Shown here piece by piece: positions 55,762 through 64,000 of a DNA stretch of 64,000 nt. The DNA is from Cryptomeria japonica (Eukaryota; Streptophyta; Pinopsida; Cupressales; Cupressaceae). The DNA is taken from assembly GCF_030272615.1 (NCBI RefSeq), contig NC_081406.1, forward strand, positions 186,758,270 through 186,822,269. The letters are read 5' to 3'. The number at the start of each line of letters is the position of its first letter. Position 1 is the stretch's first letter. A model generated the notes under the pieces. It was not told the DNA's origin. It saw nothing but the letters and a program-made list of their open reading frames with translations, and searched no databases. The position numbers were made by a program, and so were the translations under genes.

Positions 55762-56724
55762 TTATGCCTCCCTATTATGAGGAACAATGACCTCTTGAGC
55801 TGGTTTTATATTACTACAGTATTGGAATGGATTTGAATCTGTTGAGATCGTGATTTCCTGTCTATTGTATGGAAACTTCAAGCACTGATGATATGTTGAT
55901 GGAATAGCTTGTATGTCATGTATCCATGGTCTTCCGAAAAACATGTTGTATGATAAATCCAAGTCTAGAACTTGGCATGCCGTGTCTTTTAGCAAGGGTC
56001 CCACTTTGATGGGTAATACCACAATGGCTTTAGAGGAATGCTCTTCTTCATCATATGCTTTGATTGTTATCTTTTTCTGGGGATCCACTGCCTCTTCTGA
56101 ATAACCTAGAGCACAGACAAGACTCAATGAGAAAATGTTTAAGCCAACTCCCCCATCTGTTAGGACACGTTTAACACGTGTCTTATGAATGAGGACTTCA
56201 ATATGCAAGGGAGCGTTATGGGGGTGTTGCAAGGACATATTGTCTTCTTCGGTGAATGATAAGGAGTGAGGGGTTGTGAGATGTACCACCATGGTTTGGA
56301 ATTGATCTATATCAAGATCTTTGGATACTGTTGTATCTACTAATGCTCTTTCAAGATTTTCTTTGTGTGTAGGTGAAAGATTTAAAAGTTCTAAGATGGA
56401 GATTTGTGCAGGAGTTTTGTGTAGTTGATCCACTAGATTGTATTGTTTTGTAGTGGATGACATGTTAGTTGTAGGACTTGGCAAAACAATTTTGGATTTT
56501 CTTCTTCTGATAGCATGAATAGGTTCTTGAGGTTTTTTCTCTTTAACCACAATCATATTTACCACATTGTCATATGCATGAGCATAGTTCACCTTTGCTT
56601 TACCTTTACTGTTATGCACTGTTGAAGATTCACCCTTCTTGTAGTTAGGAGGCAGAGTTTTGAAAGCTATGTGAGATTCATTTGTCATATGTCCATCCAC
56701 AATTATCACTCCATTATCAATCAA
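55762..56724 (-). pseudogene. Tat copy B protease region
   Basis: 320-residue open frame. The retropepsin core VKRVLTDGGVGLNIFSLSLV is near residue 190, followed by MFFGRPWIHDIQAIPSTYHQ and KFPYNRQEITI, a typical downstream motif of plant Tat proteases. It is the longest undamaged protein segment in the window. It is joined at its N side to the zinc knuckle and at its C side to the broken G-patch. Confidence 0.8.
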
Positions 56725-57357
56725 ATCTTGGATGACATGTTTTAATTGTTGACAAGCATCTGTTTGGTGTCCTTTGTTTCGATGGAAATCACAATAATGG
56801 TTGTCATTCTACCAAGCAGGTTTTACCTTGGGTTCAAAGTTTCTTTCTTCTGGCAAGGTAATCAACTTGTTTGTGAGAAGCGTCTTTAATGCTGACCCAA
56901 GTGGTTCCCCAATGTTTGCAAATTTCCTTCGAAAGAAATTGTTGAAAGTTGATTTTTGATGATTGTTGTTTTGTTGAGCCGCTGCTATGTGATTGAATAA
57001 ATTGAAAACCGGTTGGTTTGGTTTTACATGGATGTTATCCAGTATCCCATCGTTGACAACATTTCAATTTCTATTCCAAAATTTTGGCTTATCATTGTTG
57101 TTGTTGTTGTTGTTGTTGTTATTGTTATTAGGAGGATGAACTCCTTCTTTATATAGCTTCAAATCACCCTTCTTTACCATAGCTTCTTCCATTCTAATTC
57201 CATTATCAATAATTTTTAAATTTTTTTTGATGACATTGCATTTTCAGATTATAACTCATTTGATCGTTTAGGTTGTCGACGAATATATCCATTTTCTCGT
57301 ATTCTGGCACTGTATGAGGATATCATGAAGATAACCATCCCCATCTTTGTAAAAATG
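56725..57357 (-). pseudogene. Tat copy B Gag C-terminus and zinc knuckle
   Basis: The minus strand encodes DNLNDQMSYNLKMQCHQK, an Asn-rich stretch from a (GTT)n-like run at 57085-57130, FSNNFFRRKFANIGEPLG-like sequence, and the knuckle CDFHRNKGHQTDAC (56750-56795). A TAG at 56809-56811 (W*ND) is shared with copy A. Frameshifts are present, for example at 57215-57235. Confidence 0.7.
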
Positions 57358-58242
57358 TCATGAAAGGTTCTCCACTCTTTTTTTAGTAGTACATAGGTCT
57401 AGCATTGTGACCTCATGTTGTATGTTGTAAGAGTATTGTAAAACAAACTTATCCACCAATTCTGTGAATGATCTAATTCCAGGTGGAAGTTTAGAGAACC
57501 ATTCCATAGCTAGTCCACTTAAGCTCTTTGGAAATAATCTCATCAGGTATATATCCTCATGTGCAAACTCCATACTCATCATGCAAAATTCTTGTATATG
57601 ATCTTGGGGATCAGTGCTTCCATTATATTTATCATATCTCAAAGTTTTACAACATGTAGGAAATGGTATCATGTTTAGATTTCTGTCGAATGGGTAAGGA
57701 CAAATTTCCTGAAGCAAATACTTCTTAGTGGTTCGTCTTTGTATATCATGGATTTGCATTTAGAGAGTGTGTATTTTCTGCGTGAGAGCTAAGAGAGGAT
57801 TATCAACATAATTTCTCCTTGTATCATCATGAGTTCTTGTGTGATCATGATCTCTTCTTGTATCATCACGATTCCTTCTTGTATCATCATGAGTTCTTCG
57901 TGTGTATTCATTGGTTCTTTGTGTGTCCTCATTAATTCTTGTATCCTCAGGAATTCTTGTCTCATCCTTTTTGTGACTGAAAATTTCTTGATTTTTCTCA
58001 TTGTCACCGCAAGTGTCACTTGATCCTCCCCTTTGTCTTAAATTATTCACGTCAAAATCTTGGGGAAGTTTAGCACTAGAGTTTGCTAACATTAGGAAGA
58101 ATTTTTCTTTTTCACCCTCCAATATTTTCTCCATGAATTTATCAAATTTAGGATCTTGTTTGATTTCTCTGATGTGTTGATTAGTTACCCGCTCTTCTTG
58201 TATTTCATTTCCTCGTGCCATTTCCTCATGATCTTCTGCCAT
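57358..58242 (-). pseudogene. Tat copy B Gag N-terminal part
   Basis: Starts MAEDHEEMARGNEIQEERVT (58242) and runs 160 residues to a stop at 57760-57762, then continues in the same frame for 133 residues (MQIHDIQRRTTKKYLLQEIC, RYDKYNGSTDPQDHIQEFCM, LFPKSLSGLAMEWFSKLPPG, SFTELVDKFV). This is the retrotransposon gag fold. Before the stop is a run of Thr-Arg-rich repeats (DDTRRNRDDTRRDHDHTR). Copy A has lost the 5' part. Confidence 0.85.
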
Positions 58243-58800
58243 TTCAAATGTTTCTATTTCTGTTTCTTCAGTTTTTCGTCTCTAAGCCTTGGTCAAAATG
58301 GGCATACACGTGTTCTGAATGCTTTGCAAGGTTTAAATTGTCTATAACATGTTGTAATAAGTGATCAATTGTTGAGGTAAATATTATAGATGGATAAGAC
58401 ATGAAATGATCTTTTCAAGTATTTGCTTGTTTGCAAGTTTTTTGATCTTAGTTTTGGAGTGCAAATTTTGTGATTTTTGATATGACCAGGTTCAATAGGA
58501 ACGATATATCCTATGATGGAGAATGAGGTTAATCTGATCAAATGTTGTAGTTTCCTAATAAAGAATGATAGATCCCGATGAGAAACTATGTTTGAATGAT
58601 TAGTTTGTCAAATAAAATGTGATGTTGCACTTTAAGATGTTAGATCTTGAACTTGTTGGAGATGAATACTTAAGAACCTCTAGCGTGTCTAGTATTGAAT
58701 CCATTTTGATAGAAGATAACCTGACTGAGTGACCCAAGAAGATGACCTAGTCTCTATGTTTGACTACCTAAGAAATGGGTTGTTTTTGTTTTCTGATTTT
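58243..58800 (-). other. Tat copy B 5' flank of gag
   Basis: Non-coding or unrecognised sequence between the repeat block and gag. Absent from copy A because of its deletion. Confidence 0.5.
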
Positions 58801-59050
58801 GGTGCAGCTTACCAGAAACACTAACAAAATGACCAGAAACGCTGCTATACTGACTAGAAACACTGACAAACTGACTAAAATCATTGAGGAATAGACCAGA
58901 AACACTGCTATACTGACCAGAAACGCTGAGGAATTGACCAAAAATGCTGAGGAACATACCAGAAACATTGCTATACTGACCAAAACTGTTGAGGAACAGA
59001 TTAAAAACATTGCTATACTGATCAGAAACAATATGCTGCAATGCAGTGAC
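58800..59050 (+). repeat. 21-bp repeat block a (copy B)
   Basis: Units resembling gctatactgaccagaaacg and gaggaattgaccaaaaatg, matching 4873-5065 but longer. Minus frames 58754-59062 and 58768-59031 stay open with SVSGQYS- and FLVSIAV-type heptads. Confidence 0.8.
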
Positions 59051-59144
59051 TGTAAAGTTCAAAATAATGATGTTTAGACTCAGGAAATTGGGTGTTTGAA
59101 CTTAGGATATTGTTATTTAGACCCAACTTTTTAATTTTCAGACA

Positions 59145-59480
59145 TGAGCAATTTGACATTCAACCCAAAAGAGTTGTTTCTTAGACCAAGAGAGATGACA
59201 TTTAGAGCAAGAGAGCTATTGTTTAGATTAAGAAATCTATTGTTTATACCAAGAACTCTATTGTTTAGACCAAGAGAGATGTTGTTTGGACTAGAAACTC
59301 TGATGTTTAGATCAAAAACTCTACTGTTTAGACCAAGAACTCTACCGTTGAGACCAAGAGAGCTGCTGTTTGGACTAGAAAATCTGCTGTTGAGACCAAG
59401 AGAGATGTTGTTTGGACTAGAAACTCTGTTGTTTAGATGAAAAACTCTACTATTTAGACTAGAAACTCTGCTGTTTAAAA
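59145..59480 (+). repeat. 21-bp repeat block b (copy B)
   Basis: Units built on tttagaccaagagagctg and tttggactagaaactctg, matching 5150-5515. The plus frame is open at 59144-59440 with LLFRPRE heptads. Confidence 0.8.
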
Positions 59481-59624
59481 TTTACATGTTGGAACTTAGA
59501 CAATGGTTGTTTTGACTCCAAGAGTTGATGTGTAGACTGAGAAAATTGATGCTTATACCTAGCAAGCTCAACCTTGGAGATTTAATGTTGAAATATGAGA
59601 AAGCTAACATGCATACCAAGAGAG

Positions 59625-59905
59625 CTGATGTTTGGACCATGAGAGCTACACTTTAGACCATGAGAGCTACTATTTGGACTGAGAGGGCTATTGGTTGGAC
59701 ATAAAGAGCGACTGTTTGGACCGAAAGAGTGACTGCTTGGACTGTAAGAGCTACCGTTTGAATTGAAAACGTGATTTTTTGAATCGTGAGAGCTACTATT
59801 TGAACCAAAAACGTGACTGTTTGAACCATGAGAGCTACTATTTGAACCGAAAACATGACTGTTTGAACCGTGAGAGCTATTGTTTGGACCATGAGAGCTA
59901 ATCTG
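59625..59905 (+). repeat. 21-bp repeat block c (copy B)
   Basis: Units resembling gagctactatttgaaccatg, matching 5635-5895. Minus frames 59582-59929 (HGSNSHVFGSNSS) and 59653-60048 (VALMVQT) are both open. Confidence 0.8.
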
Positions 59906-60048
59906 CTGTGAAACTTGTAAATTTGACAATTTGAAGTTTGAGTTTGCAATTTTTGTTGTATTTCAATGGATGATATCTTGCCTTGACTAATAAACACAGA
60001 ATTCAGATTGTATTTTTGTCCCAAAGGACACATAAAGTTTATGCTCAA

Positions 60049-61885
60049 GAAGCTTTAAAGAAAGCCCAAGTTTTCACGGGTTTTAAACAATTGAAAACAC
60101 ATCATTCAGTCTATCGTAAGGAGATTGGCTTCATTATTAGTTCTTAGCCCACACTTGGTACCCTGTCAGCTCACCCAACCTTGTCACCCCCTAAAGGGCG
60201 CCCATGTTTTTGCCTTTGCGAGAGCTAGTGGAGTCCCATTATGAGCCTAGCAATAAGGTCTGAAAAGGGGAGTTCACACATACACTCAAGAGGGACATAT
60301 GGTGAGTGTCTTAAGGAGAGATTCTCGCCCCTCCATGCACTAAGAATTTAATAATGTTCAGAGGTAAACCAGGTAGCTTCTAATTTTAATTGGAACTAGT
60401 AGGGGATTTGTTTGGCACATTGGGGTATAAAATCAATTAAGTGGTCTCCCATCCTTGAAAACCAAGGTTTTATATACCCGAAGGTATGAAGGAGAGCTAT
60501 TCCCGAGCACTATCATTGACTTGATTTTCATCAAATTACGTCTATTTTATAGTGGGTTGGACTACTTGGTGTTAGCCGTTCCCACTTGGGTCATTCCCCT
60601 CTCACCGACCTTAATGGATTTGGCCTTATAGGTTCCTCAAGAGGGAAGACCCGCTAAAGATATGGGTATGTGTAGGATCATGGTGTGCCAAAACAGGCCC
60701 TTAGCAATGAAATTTCAGAAAATCAGAGTTATGCAAGTTGACATGAAAATTTAAATAAGTTATGAACATTATTTTTAAAATACGTAAGAAAAGAATCTAT
60801 AGAAAATTGAATGTAGTTTCTAAGCTACTAGTTGTTTTTTGGAAAAAAAAATCCTATTTGATGAAAATTTCAAATTTCAATGCGGTGGTACTCAAATTTC
60901 AAGAAAAAGATAAGAAGTAGGCGTATGTCTAACCACCCTAATCAAAATCAAATCATAATATTTCTTTATAAAATTTATAATATAAGTATTAGGCTCATGT
61001 CTGGATGTGACACATTATTTTTTATAAAGTAAATAATTATTTATGAAGTTTTTACTACAACTTTTCAAAAATTCAAAAAGTCCTACGTCTGACCACCTTA
61101 AGTTGGTCAAAACCTTATGAAATTCAATTTTATTTTTATTTTTTCCCTACAGTAGACGAAGCATAGGATGTGACGCATGTTTCAGATTCAAAAAATGTTA
61201 TACTGTTTGAAAGTTATGAGTGTTTTTCAATCAGTCTATCAATCAGGACTTTTGTCAAAATTCAATTAGAAAATAAATAATAATTATTTATTAAAGTCAA
61301 AATAAGACAAGCCTTATATTGTTGGAAATCTGAGAACTTCCTTAAAAAGCCCTTTTCGTTTTATTAATTTTGGCTAAAAAAAGTTATCAGCGACCAGTGT
61401 GAAGTTTGGAAAATCAAAGAATACTCAAAAACACGTGTTTTCTTTTGACTTTCCAGGCTTGGCATTTCCAAGCCAAATCCCAAAGCATTCACGAGCCAAA
61501 AATGGAGGGAAAAAAATATGAGTTTTAAAATTGGATATCCGTTTTGAAAAAAAAAAACAAAAACATATTTTAGGAAATTGGGCATAAATTTTGCATTTCA
61601 AATTGAAATTTTTATTTTTTACTAGCATTGGAAAGGTTATTTAGAACTATACGATATGGAATAGGTAGGTTTTTAGTATTTCATTTTAGAAAAACAATTA
61701 TAATTTTTTAAAATTCATCCTTCGTTTTTAAAACATCAAAAGCTCATGACTTTTTCATATCAATTTCATATTTCATGAGTTTTTGTAACAATCATCTCAA
61801 AATAATTGAAACACTAAATAAGTAATTAATAATAGAAAATTTAGGAATTTTATTGAGTTCAATCAATTTTGATAAACCATTTTAT
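60049..61885 (-). other. Leader of Tat copy B, no recognised gene
   Basis: Matches 6033-7855 closely, with scattered small differences and short indels. No coding signal. Confidence 0.6.
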
Positions 61886-63349
61886 CTCGCTTTGTTTCTT
61901 TCTCTACCTCTCTCTCTCTCCTAAACCTTTCACTGCACCTATTTGTTTCTTCCTCCCTCTCTTTTGTCCATATTTATACATCTCTTTATAGACGTATATC
62001 TCTAGCTCTCATTGAATACCTTTTTCCTTCTTTCAAGATCTACACTTATATTTCTACCCCTTCATCACTTCCTCCTCTATCTCACTCTCTCTTCCCTAAG
62101 ATCTAGACTAGTCTCTCTGCATTTCCTTCCCATCTCTAGAAACAAAATTCAGAGGGGACAAGGAGAGGCATAGGGAAGTATCAAGAAAAGGAGAGGGGGA
62201 GAGAGGTGATAAGGAGAGGGTAATTGGGGGGAAGAGTGTGTGTGTGTGTGAGAGAGAGAGATAGAGGTAATTAGGTGGTAGGCAAAGAGAGAGAGAGAGG
62301 GGGGTGATTAGGGTGAACAGAGAATGAGAGGGAGAGTTTGGGATTATTAGGGGGTAGGAGGAGAGGGGGAGAGGAAAAAGTATCAATAAAGAGAGATGAG
62401 AGATAGGGAGAGAGGTGAAGAGAGAGATAAAGAGTAATTAGAGGGTGGGGAGAGGGGGAGAGGGAAGTATCTATAAATGCATAGGAGGAGAGAGGTGAGA
62501 GAGAGGGTAATTGAGGGGAAGAAATAATGTGAAAGAGAGTTGGGTGTAATTAGTAGATAAGAAGAGAGGGAGAGGGGTAAGTATCAACAAAAGGAGAGAG
62601 GGAGAGATGTGGAGAGAGGTGAAGAGAGTGCTAGAGAGAGGATAATTACGGGGAGGGGGACAGGGAGAGGGAAGTATTAACAAAGAGATAGAGAGAGAGG
62701 GTAATTAGGGAGCTCTCTCCCCATCTCTCCTCCCTCTTCCTTTGTTGATACTCCCTCCATATCTCTCCCCCTTTTTTGATACTTCCCTCTCCCCCCTCTA
62801 ATTACCTTCTCTCTAGACCTCTCTTTGAACCTCTCTCCTCATCTCTCCTTCTCTCCCTTTGTTTATACTTTCCCATCCCCCCTCTCCTCCAAACCCCTAA
62901 TTACCCCCAACTACCTCTAATTATCTCTTTTCCAATTACCATATATCCCTCACACCTATCTCCCCCTCTAACTTTTCCCCAACTCTCTCTCATTCTCTCT
63001 TCACCCCAATTACCCTCTCTCTCTCACAACACTCACCCACTTGAGATCTTTGTTGCTACTTCACTCTTCCATTCTCCCCCTCTCCCCTCCCCCTTAATTA
63101 ACCCCACATCTCTCTTTCTTGATACTTCCCTCACCCTCCTCTCCACCTCCCCATAATTACCTCTCTCTATCTCTTTCTCCACTTCTTTCCCCATCTCTCC
63201 TTCTCTCCCTCTGTTGATAGTTGCCCCTCTACCGCTCTCCCCTACCCCCTTATTTCCCCAACTCTCTCATTCTAACCTCCCCCCAATTACATTTTCTCTC
63301 TTTAACATCTCTCCAACTCTCTCTTTCTCTACTCCCCCTAATTATCCCC

Positions 63350-63382
<33 letters not shown>

Positions 63383-63411
63383 ATAAACCTCTCATTTTTT
63401 AACCTCTCTTC
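61885..63411. repeat. Strand-switching GA/CT minisatellite (copy B)
   Basis: Matches 7856-9385: purine-rich at about 62150-62705, pyrimidine-rich to 63411, with the same order of taatta spacers and aagtatcaacaaa marks. A longer (CT)n run is present at about 63354-63380. Confidence 0.85.
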
Positions 63412-64000
63412 CACCATATGACCCCTTAGGACACCATATAACCCATTAGAACATCATATTGTCCTAAGGTGTCATATTGGTGTCCTAAGAGGTCATATGG
63501 TTCCCTAAGGGGCCACACATGTATTATAACACTATGTATGACCCCTTAGGACACATTATGGACATCATGGTATCCTAAGGGGTCAAATGGTGTCCTAAGG
63601 GGTAAAAGTGTGTCCCAAGGGGTAATATGGTATCATTAGGGGTCACATTGGGTCCTAAGGGGGCACACATGTGTTACAATACTATATAACCCCTTAGGAG
63701 ACCATATGACCATTAAGAGATAATATTGTCCTAAGGGATAATATGGTGTCCTAAGGGGTTATATGGTGCCATTAAGGGTCATATAGGCTCATAAGGGGTC
63801 GTGCATGTGTCAGAACACAATATTACCCCTTAGGACACCATATGGACATAATATGCTCCTAAGGGGTCATATGGTGTCCTAAGCGGTCATATGGTGTCAT
63901 TAGGGGTCATAAGGGGCCACACATGTGTCAAAATACCATATGGCCCCTTAGGACACCATATAGACATCATATGGTCCTAAGGGGTCATATGGTTTCCTTA
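63412..64000. repeat. Start of 20-bp palindromic satellite (copy B)
   Basis: The same unit and the same order of forward, reverse and spacer blocks as 9390-9980. It continues past the window end. Confidence 0.88.

Larger units (their letters stand above)
49406..64000 (-). mobile_element. Giant Tat-type Ty3/gypsy retrotransposon, copy B (5' end beyond window)
   Basis: Minus-strand copy with a 3' LTR (49406-50470), polypurine tract, pol, gag, three 21-bp repeat blocks, leader, GA/CT minisatellite and the start of the 20-bp satellite at the window edge. It matches copy A from 1-12524 block by block, with extra gag sequence that copy A has lost. The 5' LTR must lie to the right of 64000. If its leader is like that of copy A, the whole element is of the order of 20 kb; this size is inferred. 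Both copies are dead. Confidence 0.8.

Noticed and set aside
1-64000. A defence, biosynthetic or otherwise host-encoded new system
   Set aside because: Apart from the polygalacturonase exons, all recognisable coding sequence belongs to transposable elements. No cluster of host genes is present.

Overview
The window looks like plant nuclear DNA from a large, repeat-filled genome. Nearly everything recognisable is a transposable element or a decayed copy of one: Ty3/gypsy elements of the Tat type, Ty1/copia elements, plant LINEs and a tRNA-derived SINE. The only host gene is the 3' part of an intron-containing plant polygalacturonase. The very low gene density and giant, nested LTR elements would suit a conifer or other gymnosperm, but this is inference and no species is named.

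The layout is dominated by two copies of one giant minus-strand Ty3/gypsy (Tat-type) retrotransposon. Copy A fills 1-22604 and copy B fills 49406-64000; both run off the window. Copy B shows the 3' LTR (49406-50470), a polypurine tract, then (reading the minus strand backwards) integrase, a second RNase H, RT/RNase H, a linker, a G-patch, a protease, a zinc knuckle and gag. Copy A shows the same pol and gag, then an exceptionally long 5' leader that ends at a 5' LTR (21569-22604) with a primer-binding site. The leader holds three blocks of 21-bp repeats, about 1.8 kb of AT-rich leader, a GA/CT-rich minisatellite that switches strand in its middle (about 7.86-9.38 kb) and a 3.1-kb satellite of 20-bp units in both orientations (9.39-12.52 kb). 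Copy B carries the same series up to the window end. Copy A was later split by a Ty1/copia element (12525-19652) and perhaps by a further LTR fragment (19653-20793).

Between the two giants (22605-49405) lie, in order: AT-rich DNA with a SINE; a 5'-truncated LINE (25020-29113, minus) split by a solo copia-type LTR with a perfect 5-bp target duplication; CT microsatellites; an LTR-element remnant with a T-rich minisatellite and a 221-aa open frame, ending at 33180; a decayed plus-strand coding stretch; long AT-rich DNA; a LINE ORF1 scrap; an internally deleted plus-strand LINE; the polygalacturonase exons (44132-45569); and a copia RT/RNase H remnant (46421-47450) whose end carries a short shard identical to a polygalacturonase exon.

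No coding region of any mobile element is intact. The most unusual content is the leader of the giant element: satellite, minisatellite and heptapeptide-period arrays appear in the same order in both copies, and both copies share at least four in-frame stops.
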